From: Chamaecrista fasciculata
Lineage: Eukaryota; Streptophyta; Magnoliopsida; Fabales; Fabaceae
Direction of reading: 5' to 3'
NCBI GenBank assembly: GCA_003254925.1
Contig: QANZ01052941.1
Span: 58,534-122,533, forward strand
DNA: 64,000 nucleotides
The translations under genes and the position numbers were made by a program. Below the pieces are notes generated by a model that did not search any database, was not told where the DNA came from, and saw only the letters and a list, made by a program, of their open reading frames with translations. Shown here in pieces: positions 44,929 to 57,199 of this stretch (its first letter is position 1; every line of letters starts with the position of its first letter).

Positions 44929-46349
44929 ATGTCTAGCACAGTGGAAGCCGACGTTGATCTCAACTCTTCTGCTTTGAAATTCCTCCAAATATTTACTCTC
45001 AGTTTGTCTGAGCTTCCCACCATTGACCCTGACTTCTTTCAAAGCATTGAACTTGAATCAGGCGCATTCGGCACTGTTGGCTTCGTTGTCTTAGTCAATT
45101 ATACACTTGGTATTTAATTTCTAACCCAACTTCATCATTATCATCATCATCTTAATTATAGTCACTTTTCACTTTTCATTCATTTTGCTTCATCAATACC
45201 ACCTAGTTCATGGAATATATATATTATATATATGGCTAAATTGCATTAAGATTCCCTGAGTTTTATGTTAGTGGCTAAAAATACCTCTGACTTTTAAAAT
45301 TTGACAGAAAAATCTCTTGAGTTTTCAATTGTGCTTATTAAGGGCTCTTGAGTTTCAAAACTTGATAGATAGATCCCCTAATCTTTCAATTTTGCTCACT
45401 TAAGACCCCTAACAATCTCATTTTTTAAAAAAATTCAAGGGTCTTAAGTGAACAAACTTAGAAACTCAGGGTTTTGTTTGTCAAATTTTAAAATTCAAGG
45501 GTCCTAAGTGAACACAGTTGAAAACTCAAGGGGTCTGTCAAGTTTTAAAACTCAGGGGTATTTTTGCCCCTAACCTAAAACTCAGGGGGTCTTAGTGTAA
45601 TTTAGCCTATATATATATGTGTAGGTGAAATTGCACTTTTGTTCCATATCTTTTGCTCAAGTCTCAATTTGGCTCCGTATATTTTTTTTATTGCACTTTT
45701 AGTCTTATATCTTTTACCCAGGTCTCAATTTGGTCTTGCATCTTTTTTTGTTACATTTTTTGTTTTATATCTTTTAATCAGGTAGCAGAATTGGTCGTAT
45801 ATTATATTTTTTGGACATATTGTAGAATAGGTCTGATATCTTTGTAAAGTTAGAACTTTCTACAAAAATATAAGATCAAATCTGTAACAAAAAATATATG
45901 TGACCAATTCTGCACCTGATCGGCCAAAAGATATGAGACAAAAAGTGTAACAAAAGAATATATGCTACCAAATTGAGACCTGAACAAGAAATACGGGACA
46001 AAAAATAACACACTTTGGCCTAAACCTATGTATGTGTGTTTGACATATATAGTTTATGTATGCATGTATAGATGGGAAAGCAAGTGTAGCTAAGGCGGAG
46101 GTTGAGTCCATAAGCCTAACAGATTTTTCAATCACGTTCAATTTCCTGGAGGGATCAGATCTGTTGGATGAATACAAGAGTTTCAAAGTGACCATCAAAG
46201 TGAGTCCAAATATTCTTTCAGGAAGTGTAGTGCATTGGACCATTCAATTTGAGAAGCTTAATGATGAGATCTCTGAACCAACCTCCTTGTTAAATGCCTA
46301 CGTTGAATTGAGCAAGAAAATTGATGATTATCTTGCTAATCTTCTCTAG
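44929..46349 (+). CDS. MLP-like protein (Bet v 1 fold), two exons
   Basis: Exon 1 is 44929-45109 and exon 2 is 46072-46349 (278 nt). The phase-1 intron splits codon 61, giving 152 residues. It opens MSSTVEADVDLNSSALKFLQ, with glycine-rich loop ESGAFGTVG (about residues 43-51), EGSDLLDEYKSFK with the extra Ser codon also seen in 33490, FEKLNDEISEPTSL, and a helix ending KKIDDYLANLL. It belongs to the LPTIDPDFFQS group with 17058. Two palindromic elements fill the intron. The upstream region is the longest conserved one, and an inverted copy of it lies at 41955-42215. No disabling change seen. Function beyond the Bet v 1 fold is not readable. Confidence 0.88.
45234..45607. mobile_element. MULE-type MITE in MLP intron, 374 bp
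   Basis: The left end GGCTAAATTGCATTAAGATT mirrors the right '...ggtcttagtgtaatttagcc'. TATATATAT borders both ends (45225-45233 and 45608-45616), a possible 9-bp duplication in low-complexity sequence. Not present in the other MLP introns. Confidence 0.72.
45626..46020. repeat. Palindromic element in MLP intron
   Basis: The left 'gtgaaattgcacttttgttc' and 'atcttttgctcaagtctcaa' are mirrored on the right by 'aaattgagacctgaacaaga' and 'cactttggcc'. Related to the intron element at 17352-17815. Confidence 0.55.
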
Positions 46350-46627
46350 AGTCAACAGAGACATCAATCATCAATGTTATATATTTTCTGTGTGCTACTA
46401 TCTGAAATAAAAAGGTTGACTATGTCAGCTTATATATGTATAATTATGTGATGCGTGTATTTTCTTGTTTTGCTGTGTCTAGAAATGTCGTGATCACCAA
46501 TATTGAGCTGAGAGCAGCTCTACATATATATAATGTATGGATTCCTACTATGTATCATTGTATGTATAAGCAATATATATAAGATATTCTTGTGATGTTA
46601 AAAATAATATTTCCATCTTCTGCTTTA

Positions 46628-47480
46628 TGTTTAGCGTTGTTTTAAAATCCGGATCTGACCGGTTATACCGGCAAGTGGTTCGGTCCGAAATGGTCAAGAT
46701 TACTCACTTCCGAAAGAAATGTGGGCTGCTTCAGGGTGAATTATACTTTGTTCATCGGCTTCATCAAGAACCGTATTAACTGGGAAAATTGTCTTGAACT
46801 GGACAATTTTGGAATTAAACCGGTTCAAGATTCTTTTTTGTTTTTTGTTTTAAACTTTTTAGATTAAAATGATGCTATTTTAAAAGATATATTTTTCTTA
46901 TTAATTAGTTCAGATTCAAAATAATACGCTATTTAGTAGTTTTCACTTCAACATTTGGTCTTTTATTCTCTTAGTTCTCACTTTCTTACTCAATCAAGCT
47001 TAAATTTAAAGAGTTCATTATATATTTTTAGTATTTATTAGTATATTTGTATTATATTAAATTAAATATATTACTTTTTATTTATTTGATTATTAACGGT
47101 CTAACCCTGGTTGAAATCCGGTTATACAATTGAACAAGTCGTTGCTTCGACTGGTTTAATGGCTGGTCCAATTTTGAAAACCTTGATTTTTAGGCAAAAG
47201 TATTCTTGGTACCCTCAAAGTATGAGGTTAGTTTCAATTGTACTAAAAAACTTTTTTTAAGTTGATTATACCCCAATTTTTTTTTTGTGTACCCCCAATA
47301 TTTTCGAGGTATTGACTCATATGTGAAACATTGAGGGTACAAATTGATCTAAAAAAACTTTAGGGGTACAATTGAAACTGACACAATACTTTGTGGATAC
47401 AATTTGACAAAAAAAATTTTGAGGGTATAACTGAAACAGACTTCATACATTAGGGGTACTGGAAGTAATTTTGTCTTATT
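46628..47480. repeat. Two degraded repeats
   Basis: About 46628-47190 has TIR-like ends ('ttgttttaaaatccgg' on the left, complement of 'aaggttttcaaaattggacc' on the right) and 'accggttataccgg' inside. About 47195-47475 is a palindromic repeat ('ggtaccctcaaagtatgagg' against 'cttcatacattaggggtact'). Neither has a readable target-site duplication. Confidence 0.4.
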
Positions 47481-47767
47481 ATTAAAAGGGTAAATTATGC
47501 TTTAGTATCCTGTGGTTTAATCTAGTCATATTCCACTTTGGTATCATATGGTTCGGACGAAAGTGACATTCTTCTAGCTAGTATGTTATTCTTCGTTCAC
47601 ACTTTGATATCTTGAGCTGTAACTCCATTAGCCAACTAACAAAAATGAGTCTATTTTGTAATTTTAACTAACTTTGGAAGGATAAAAGAAAATTTTGATG
47701 CAAGAAAAAGAGGCTGGAATGTTGTAATACCTAGAAANTATTTAATTATTTATATATATAAATATAT

Positions 47768-47862
47768 GTCGTGTCGTGTCGTGTAATTCTGAGAGTTTGG
47801 CGTGTCGCTGTGTCCGTGTCCGTGTCGTGTCCCGTGTCCGTGTCAGTGTCCATGCTTCATAG
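47768..47862 (+). repeat. GTGTC/GTGTCC simple repeat
   Basis: Imperfect runs of 'cgtgtcgtgtcgtgt' and 'gtgtccgtgtccgtgtcgtg'. The lone N at 47738 lies just upstream and, unlike the other five, has no duplicated flanks. 47863-48574 is AT-rich with nothing recognised. Confidence 0.6.
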
Positions 47863-48742
47863 TTCCTTCATCAACCGGTACTGGATCTTTCATAAATTTC
47901 AGAGTCCTTAATATTACTTAATTATGTGACAACACTATTTTTAAAATTCTTGTGAAATAAATAAATGTAACATAAATTTTGTTATACACTATTATCAGTA
48001 TTAACTATTATTAGGATCAATATCAAAGTTAAAAAAAATAATATTAAATTTTTATGTCATGCATTAGTAGTTATTTTAATTAATTCTAAATAAATATTTA
48101 TATAACATATTTTAGTATTAAAGAGTAAAACTTCAACATTTATAGTATAAAAACTTGTTAAATTCTTTTTTACAGACTAAATTGAAAATTCAGATAACAA
48201 AGATTGATGGCCACATGATTAATTTTCCTTGTATATATATATATGAATTCTCTCTCACACTTTTTCAAATTAATTATTCACATGACTAATTATGTTAATT
48301 GACAAATCAATTATTCATCGTATGCCATGCGCGCGTTCCAATTCTCACAGAATCTCTTAACCAAAACCGTAATATTTTGACCCCACATTAAATAAACTAA
48401 TATTGTAGAAGAATGGTATACTTTTAAAAGTTAAAACATTGAACAAATTTATCTCAATGGTCACCCTTATATATGATTTTCATGTGCTATTATTTCAAAA
48501 GGGATGATGCATGAATGCATGTTTATACTCCAAAATCAGGGATATTCTATATGATTTTTTTTTCCAATACCAAATGTTAGTGTAAATGAAACAACCAAGA
48601 GAGGATGAATATTGGTATTTTAAAAACATTTTAGTTTTTATCCAACTCAAATCTTTAAACGGATTTTCTGGAAAACACACAGTTAGGAAACACCAGATAA
48701 TGAGATAAGAGTTTAAGAAGATCACACCACGATGTATAGTGG

Positions 48743-50693
48743 TGATCTGACCATATTTTATCATAAATTTTAGTAACATTTTAAGACATTTTATATTCAT
48801 TTGAGATTCAATTGTTTATAAAATATATGCATTGAGATTTCATGTTTATTTGGATAATTTTGTGACTGATAGTGCGGTTTTTCTCGGGTTTAATCTTTAT
48901 TATTTGTTTGACCTTTTTACCTTGAGAATTCGCATAGCTTCTCGATGTCTTGATAGGTTTAAAAGGGAGTCCAATGCATTGGAATATTCAAAGGAAGACC
49001 CGAGGATCATTGGAGACAAGTCAGGGACCAAATCGCATAGTTTCAACATTTTCCAGATCATGCCGTGGAGTAGGCCGTGGAGAAGGCCGCGACATGATTT
49101 GCAGCTAATTTTAATTAATTAGGCCCAAGCCCGATTTTGATGATTATGACTCAGATTTTCTTGGGATAGGCCGAAAATTTCATATATGATAGGTCTGGAG
49201 GTCAGTTTGAGGCTACACACTTGCTTAGAGAGAGTTTTACACATTCCGTATCTCGGTTAGCCCTTTTCATTTTCTCGTGAAGCTTTTTGTGGAATCATGG
49301 CAGTCAACTCTAAAGTTATTCATTTGTCCACCATGAGCGGCTAAACACTCATACCCGGAGGAGCATTGGAGCAAAGCATGAACTAGGGTTTCACCATTAG
49401 GGAGTTTTTCTCACACTAGAATTAGGGTTTACTTTATTGTTCTTGATTTCTAGTTGGACCTGAGAACTATTTGTGAATTCTGATTCTTGATTAGGAACTT
49501 GATTTTATTTCTTAATTATATCTTGATTGTAACCCTAGAGTCTATACTAGTTGGGTTATAATTATAGGTGATACATCACTATTTGGGCGTACGCCTAAAC
49601 AGCCCTCGAACCGGGCCTCTTCTCCCCTCCAAGCCTTGCAAGGCGCACTCGAGCCCATCGAGTGCCCTCTGCACACTTAGGGGCGGTCGTGATCCATCCA
49701 GGGTCATGGCGCGCGCCTCCAGATTGGCACGCAGTTACCCACGACTACCTTGCTCCGCAATCCTCGCTGGTGGAGATCGTGGGCCACGGACTTAGTCATA
49801 CCCACGTTCTCCAGTCGCCTGGCGCCCGCCTAGTCACGCAACACGCAATCACCCATGATTGCCTTGTCTCGCAAATCTCGGTCTCCACCACCCCCGCTGG
49901 TGGAGATCGTGCCTGACCACGTGGTGCGCCCCGCGCGCTGGCCACCACTCTCCCCCTGCTCTATAAATAGAGCTCAACCCAGCAGACAAAGGTTAGTTAT
50001 TCTTGACATCTCAGAAGTCTCTTGCTCTCATATCTCTCACATTCTAACTTGAGCGTCGGAGTATTCTTCGCAGGGCCCCCCCTGTGGAGTTCTTGTAGGT
50101 ACTTGGACGATCAACTTGCTCTTGCAGCCCTCACTTGTTGAACTAGGTAAGGCAACCCATTTTCTAGTTTATCAATAGGTATATAGCTTTGACAATGGTA
50201 TTTGTTATAAAGATTATGTTTCTTGATCTTCTTTATCATCAATTGAATGAAGGTTTTCTGTTCTTGTTATGATTTATCTTGTTTGAGGTATTTTCATGAT
50301 AACATTGTTAGCCTAGGTCATTGAGTTATTAGTGACTACCTTAGGATGATTTGTGTGAGATGCTCCGTTTATCTTTAGTAGTGACGATTGCTTAATCCAA
50401 TTGCTCTGTCGGGTACTCTCTCAATTTGGTTAATCCGTTAATTTATTATTATTGTCTTTCAATTCATTCCTTTTAATCAAAAACGCAAAAATATTATTGC
50501 TTTATTTAATTATTGTTTTAGGTCATAGATAATCATTCAAAGAACAAATTTCCTTTGCTTTTGCCCGATTAGTGATAATTTGGTATCGTTGCTTTTAAAC
50601 TTTGCAAAAAAGTTCCTCGAGAGATCGACTCGGATTGCACCACTATAGTGCATTAATTCCGGTATTTTGACCACCTAGCGACAGGTGCGATCA
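48743..50693 (+). mobile_element. Solo LTR, gypsy-type (about 1.34 kb without its insert)
   Basis: The ends are TGATC and GATCA, flanked by a perfect 5-bp duplication AGTGG (48738-48742 and 50694-50698). Its 3' part ('agagatcgactcgg', 'ccacctagcgacaggtgcga') is typical of Athila/Tat-type gypsy LTR ends. It is itself interrupted at 49569-50174. No internal domains. Middle layer of the nest. Confidence 0.78.
49569..50174 (+). mobile_element. Solo LTR, gypsy-type, 606 bp, innermost insertion
   Basis: It starts TGATACATCACT and ends GTTTATCA, flanked by a perfect 5-bp duplication ATAGG (49564-49568 and 50175-50179). It is GC-rich, with TATA box TATAAATAG (about 49962), 'acttgagcgtcggagt' and 'gcagggccccccctgtgg', which resemble the R-region of Tat-type gypsy LTRs. 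Youngest layer. Its GC content explains the open frames here, which are not genes. Confidence 0.85.
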
Positions 50694-51548
50694 AGTGGTT
50701 CACACCAAGTTTGCACCTAATGCTACGTCCACTTCTCAAACACATAGCAAAAGAGTTTTTATAAAGTGTGTAACAAGTACACAATAGCTAACCCTTTTCC
50801 CGGGGGTTCACCACAAGAGGTTTTACAAGCTCAGCAGTACAACAATATTGCAATATCAACCCAGAAGCTCTCTAAGCTATTAATAAACCTTTATAACCTT
50901 AAACACTAAGGCTCACCCTATGGGTTTTATGCAGGAAGCTAGAATAGCCTTCTAGAAAATAAACAATGTAAGAGTAGAGGAGGATTTGTATTTTTCTCAC
51001 TAAGAGAATGTCACTAAGACAGTATAGCACTAAGCTAAGATGAAGAGAATACAGAGAGAATATTTGAGCGTTGTATCTTGTGTGTCTCTTCAGTTCTTGT
51101 TCTGTTTCATATATATATAGAACCTTTGAAGGAACTAACCGTTAGGAGCTGAAACTTCAACGGTCCAAATAATGCAACGACTCTTTCTAAAGATTAGAGC
51201 AAGGATGTCCATCTTGAAATCTTGATCAATCTTCGATTTGATCTTGCATTTAATGCTTGATGAAGCTTGTCACGTTTTCTGCTTCCTTAACGTTCATATT
51301 CAGGTTCTGAGCAACACAAAGCATGTCAGCACCTTTGACACTGTAGCCTCGAGTTCTTTAAGATGATTCAGAGTGTTGGCAAAAGTAAAAAAACTCATCG
51401 TTTTTAGAGGTTAACTTTTCAGACATTGGGATATTAAAAATATTTTTCATTATCAAAAACATAATCCCATCTAATTAACAAATAATTAATTAGTTAATTA
51501 AATTAATTGATTAAAAACTTATTAATGAAAATTTTAAATTTGTTAACA

Positions 51549-51674
51549 TAGGTTGATAATTTGTTAGGTCTCTGGATTTGATGAGACTATCTCAACTAAC
51601 GGTTGATTTTGAGTCTGTCTCCCCGTTGATAGATCAGTAATAATATTATGACTTTTTGCTCACTCAAGGCCCAT

Positions 51675-51723
<49 letters not shown>

Positions 51724-52515
51724 GTTTTATACTTCTGTTTTTTTGTTGGCCACAAAATATATCAAACCAATACTTAACAGTGGATTCTTGAGATACGATG
51801 ATAGTTGTCAAAATTGAAAGTTTGAATAAAAAAAATTGAATCTTAAAATCATAAGAATTTATCTAAATATAATTTAAAAGATAATTTTTTTTTAAAAAAA
51901 TATGTCTTTCACTTAATTAATTTAAATGTACAAAAATCTTGTTAATTCTCTCAAATTCAACACTTATTAATCAAAATAAATTTAAGCATCTAACATTAAT
52001 ATTATTATAACAAATTCACAATATAACATAAAATAAAAATTGAAATAAACACATCGACAATAATGATGATAGTGATGAGAAAAATGAAGATAATGATAAT
52101 AGAGAATATAATGACAAAGATGATAAAGGGAAAGATTATAAGGACAAAAAATTTCGTGAAAAATTTTATTAATTTGAATATTTTTTTTGTGCAATAGTAT
52201 TACATGGTTGTCAAAATTTAGTTTTAAAAATTAATCGTTCAATTTAATTTGATTTTACATAAATGTGACTAAGTTTAACTCGATCGTTTTCAATAGTGAG
52301 CGATTTTGCTACCTTGTTAACAAGATTTTAATAGATGAAATCATGATTTTATTAATTTTACAATTTAACAATATTTTTAATAAATGAAATCATGATTTTA
52401 TCAATTTTACAATTTAACTTTCGATTTTGAGTACAACTATGAATTTACACCACCTAGCTTCGATATGTAAACTACTATTTTTTTAATGAGTTTTTCTAAG
52501 AATGCTACATTATAT
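51549..52515. other. AT-rich intergenic with (AT)n microsatellite
   Basis: An (AT)n run of about 16 units lies at 51679-51710. No gene or element ends are supported in the remainder. Confidence 0.5.
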
Positions 52516-52524
52516 TATAATAAA

Positions 52525-52860
52525 GGTTAAAGTGCACTTTTGGTCCCATAACTTTGGCAAAGGTTTCAATTTGGTCCAATAACTTTTTTTGTTGCAATTT
52601 TGGTCCCATAACTTCTAAAAACGTCTCACCGTTGGTCCCAAGCTGATTTTTATCTGTCCCATAACTTCACCTATATTTGTCACGTCATAATCCAACTCAA
52701 TATATCATATCATCTTTAGCGCAGATAATGGATGGAAATCAGTATTAGGACCATGGTGAGACGTTTTCAAAAGTTATGGGACCAAAATTGCAACAAAAAA
52801 AGTTATGTGACCAAATTAAAATCTTTGCTAAAGTTATGGGACCAAAATTGCACTTTAGCC
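52525..52860. mobile_element. MULE-type MITE, 336 bp, 9-bp TSD
   Basis: The left end GGTTAAAGTGCACTTTTGGT mirrors the right '...accaaaattgcactttagcc'. The 9-bp duplication TATAATAAA is perfect (52516-52524 and 52861-52869). Non-coding. Same family as 63141-63609. Confidence 0.9.
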
Positions 52861-52869
52861 TATAATAAA

Positions 52870-55800
52870 CAAATATGTGTAGACATACTTCCAATATTGG
52901 ATTTGTATCACTATCACCAAATATCACAAAAGATTACATGTACTAGAATTTATGATTGATTCAAACTAAACAGTTAGAAGAGTTACCACTTACCATTATT
53001 CTAGAATATAATGGAGCAATTTCAAGCCGATAATAATCAATTGCAATTAATTAATTCGACCTCCCCTTATCTCAAAATTCTTGATGTAAGGAAATTATGA
53101 ATGGAAAAACTCAGTCAAGATATTTAGGTTTTGCATCACATCACAGTGTGGATAAATTGGCTCCTGTCATTTTTCTTTTTAAGTTTACATGTATACAAAG
53201 ATCTGATTAAGTAATTCGGATCAGGAAAAAATAGATAATTAAGATCACATACACTGTTGTGAAGATTATATATACAAAAATATTTCTAGAATTGGGTGGA
53301 ATATATGGACCAGTTTGACGTATGAAACCAGCACATGCATAATTATTCAAGTCTCTGCAACAATCAATTTTGTTCGCAAGCTGAATCTTCATGCTGTCAT
53401 CCACCAAAATTGTGATGAGTAATATTTAATAGCTATGAACAGGCTATAGCTAGCTATAATCACATAATCAACATGTAAATATATAGCCTGGTCCATACCC
53501 TCTACATTAGTACACCCACTATTTTTTCTTTTCACATTTGGTCTCTAATTCTCTATCATTATTAACTATTATCATAATCTAAATGCATCTACATCTAACC
53601 ACTTCGCTATCCAATTCCTTATATTTTGCTTCTTTAGCTTCATTTTTTTTTAATTAAACAAATGTCTGTTTCAAGAACTACGTCTAATTTCTAAAGTTGC
53701 CTGGGACAGTTAAGGTCCACACAGGAAAGAGTTTCTTCAAAAAAGCCAAGCATGGCTTAGAACATATAATTAGCATCAATAATTTTAAAATCAACAAAAT
53801 AATATGGACCAGTAGTAATGAGTGATGACCAAGGCATTGTCCTTATCATGCTAGCTCCATGCTTTTCTCGTTTTTTTTTCTTACAATTATGATTTATAGA
53901 TAACTAATTAATTTTGCTTGCCTGAATTTATAAAAATACTTAAAAAATTAAACAAGAATAAGTTAATTTGTCCAAAATATATATTTTATATATACACAAA
54001 TAACTTTTAAAATAATATATGATTTTTTCATTGTCTATTTTTTTGAGTTGCCACTCGGTCCCCGAGATTTCTCATTTTTTAAGACTTTGTCTCGACTAAT
54101 TTAGATTTAACCCACGTTACATATACTTGGTCATGATTGGAGAGTTTTTCGTCTGGCCCAAGTTAGCGACATTTACAATGTTTTAAACCTGAAGTCCTAT
54201 TTAAACAAAATCAAACTACTCATCGCTTGGACTAACCTTGTGTTAGTTTTCAACTTTTCATTGTCTAATTAAACAAATGTTTTTGCATGTTTTGTATTAA
54301 TGTCAATATAAATATATATATATATATCCATGCAATCTCAACATCTATTCTTGCTAGATTATGATTGCACAAAAATTGTATGGATATGTATTGATTCTTG
54401 CATGCGTATGTATGTTTAGAATCTTAAGATATGATTATCATTGAGATTCTCACACCCCTTTTTTCCTGCTTCACATTTTAATGTTTCATATATATACATG
54501 GCCCACGAACAAAATAATTACTGCAATTGGAAAATTAGGAACGTTACTCCTAATAGGATGTGATCTCTTCAACTTTAACTTCCCTTTACTTTCAAAAGAA
54601 GATAAACGACACTATTTTATCAATACTAAAGTGATTGAAAACAAACACATTTTGGCATACTCCTGGATTTCGCAGTTGATACCAGATGGTGACTATAAGT
54701 TAATTAATAATTATATAAGATGCTTTTCAGACCAAAAAAAAACTTAATTATACAATACTATATAATTTTGGGGTCATCTGGTCTTCGATATCTCAATCAT
54801 ATAATAATATATTATTAAGATACTTCATATAAAATGGTAAATAAAAAAGTAAGTAATAGAAGTTAATTAAGAAAGTTATAAAACTTTCCAAATCTCCTCT
54901 ACTTTGAATTTTATATCATTCAAAAAGTCTAAAAATATAGTGAGGAAATTCATAGCACTAATTAATATCCAATATATTTGATTAAGAAAAGATGTTCTTA
55001 ATTTGATTTGGCTTACCGGCCTATATATAATGATGATCAAGATACCCATGTCCGATGAATACCTATAAATTTTATTTATTGGGTCTGGATAAAAATGAAA
55101 TGGGTTCCAATATGAAAATTTATCTATTCAAAATTATAGATACGAGTTCGGATAAAAATAGTATTTAAATATATATATTATAATATTATATAATATATTT
55201 GAGTTATATTTTATGAAAATAAATTATTTATTTTAAATTTTATTTGAGTTTGGAGATTTAATTCATCAAGTATAGAGATGAAAATTAAATTCAATACTCA
55301 TATGAGTACGAATTTAGGAATGGACATAGTATTTGGCACAGGTTCGAAGATTATAACACCTTAACCAGACTCTATTTTTTTTTTTCGTAATGAGCATCCC
55401 TACGGACCCTACCTATATACATCCAATTCCCATCCAAGGAGACACTCATAAACGTAGCATTATTTATTTATTTATTTATATTTGCCTGTATCTAAACTGA
55501 TTGCAATGTCTTGTCGAGTTGGGTTTGTGTGTACATATATGTATATATATATATATATTATATACACATATAATGGACATAATATTTCGAGAATTTAATT
55601 TTCACCACTCAAAAAAATTGCCTTGAGAAGTTGATATGTATAATGTATATTAATTTTGTGCTATGACTTGCACCTTTCATGAAAGGATATATGCAGCTCA
55701 GGTTTAACAGTTTCATTGGGATTTTAACTTTAGTTTCGATTTGAGCTGTGTCATATTTCTTCAATTTTCTGGTTGCTGTAATACTAATACCCATCTCTTC

Positions 55801-56410
55801 ATTTTTTAGCCCGAGACTTGTAACAACAATAGATAAATGATATTTGTTTAATTTCCATATAGTGAACATATATACCGCAGTTTTTTTTGGTAAAAAAAAA
55901 AAATCAGAGATAGTAAAAGTTATTCTAATTCTTAAAAAAAGGACTAATAATCAAGTACGAACGAACCAATAAAAATGCAAGAATAGAATCTATCTGAAAT
56001 ATTTTAGTAGATGTAAATACGAATTTTCAGTAATTAATCAAAACAACCCTAATTTCTTGAACGTACAGCTACGTCGTCGTATACTGATGTTGTCAATTTC
56101 TTGGATTCTTCTTGTTTTTGTCGTTGATCTTTTAATTTTGTGATCTGTTGAAGAAATTTGTTCATTCCCACCAGGACGAAAAGCTTTTATCCTATCTCTG
56201 TAAAAGATTTGTTCTTGACATTACGAGGATATTTCCACCCGTGTGTCTCTCTGTCACCCCTCTTCAGTCTTCGCATTAATTAGAGAAAGAGAATTGTTAT
56301 TGAAGACAAAAGATAAAATAAAAGATAAGGAAAACATCAATTGAGGAATTCTACATCTATACTATATTTTATATATACTGGATCTTATAGCCATTGGGTT
56401 TTACCATAAA
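52870..56410. other. AT-rich intergenic, no gene seen
   Basis: Low-complexity AT-rich DNA with short (AT)n runs (about 54307-54327, 55541-55558). The longest open frame (54481-54747, 88 codons) has AT-driven composition, no recognisable motif and no transcription context. Confidence 0.45.
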
Positions 56411-56418
56411 AAAATTGA

Positions 56419-56580
56419 CAGTTCAAGAAGCGCAGAATCTTTGGAAGATATGGTGATGGGAGGAAAGGATCGACATTAGAATATTACAGCTTTTTGAAAG
56501 ATATGAAAGGCAATTCTCTGTGGATTTACATTGACAAATTGATTCCAAGTTTTGTACCATTCGAAGCCCTTGATCGATGA
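56419..56580 (+). other. Unrecognised coding-like stretch
   Basis: After an acceptor-like 'ttgacag' at 56418, a frame reads FKKRRIFGRYGDGRKGSTLE, then YYSFLKDMKGNSLWIYIDKL and a short tail ending ALDR and TGA at 56578-56580. Codon use and amino-acid mix look more coding-like than the surrounding AT-rich DNA. I do not recognise the family. It could be a terminal exon, a gene fragment or chance. Confidence 0.22.
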
Positions 56581-56669
56581 GTTCAGAAGGATTGCTTTGT
56601 GGTGGGGATTGCTCATTTTGGAGTTTAGTACATCCTAGTCCTACTCAATTTAATGCTTTCTTTCTTTTT

Positions 56670-57199
56670 GGTTAAAGGGTCATTTTGGGATTAAATATAT
56701 GCCCTAATATTTATTTTGATCCTTTCTGTTTCAAAATGTTTAAATTGATCCTAAATGTCGGTAAAACATATATTTTATTTTGGTTCCGAACTATTGAATA
56801 TGATTATATTTCTCTTGTTTCAAGTTCGAATATGACGAGTTCAGAATTAGGTATTGTTCTCAAAGAGTACTTTCTCTATCTAGTTGAGACCGTCAACAAA
56901 CGAGGTCAAATCGGTCTTAAGAGTAAATCGCTCGTTTCACGATCAAATAAGTAAAAATGCAAAATCGATCATATATCTCTGTTTTCAAGTTCGAATGTGA
57001 TGAATTTAGAGCTAAGAGTCACTCTTAATAAGTCCTTTGAACATGAAATGAAACAAGAGAGAAATATGATCAAATTCAATAATTTTGAATCAAAATGAAA
57101 CATTTTGCCAATATTTAGGACCAATTTGAATATTTTGAAACATAAAAGACCAAAATGAACATTAAGGCATACATTTAGGACAAAAATGACCATTTGACC
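56670..57199. mobile_element. Fold-back element, copy 2, 530 bp
   Basis: The left end GGTTAAAGGGTCATTTTGG mirrors the right '...aaaatgaccatttgacc'. Flanks TTTCTTTTT and TTTTTTTTT match at 8/9, but in a T-run. The same family is at 196-704. The 'agttcgaatgtgatgaattt' and 'agttcgaatatgacgagttc' blocks are the two halves of the palindrome. Confidence 0.72.

Larger units (their letters stand above)
48575..51548 (-). mobile_element. Copia (Sirevirus-like) LTR, split by a nested LTR
   Basis: Two pieces on the minus strand, 51548-50694 and 48742-48575, together about 1 kb, with TGTTA..TAACA ends. Minus-strand features are a TATA-like 'tctatatatatatgaaaca' near 51115 and 'ctttgctatgtgtttgag'-type 3' LTR sequence near 50750. 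Just outside the low end, 'ccaataccaaa' is the complement of a copia primer-binding start, so this was the 5' LTR of a minus-strand element whose interior is gone. It is interrupted at AGTGG by the LTR at 48743-50693. Oldest layer of the nest; broken. Confidence 0.62.

Noticed and set aside
49568-50052. GC-rich frames resembling Pro/Arg-rich proteins
   Set aside because: They lie wholly inside a 606-bp solo LTR with clear ends and target duplication.
54481-54747. 88-codon frame (MFHIYTWPTNK..)
   Set aside because: AT-driven composition, no recognisable motif, no promoter or splice context, no related copy in the window.
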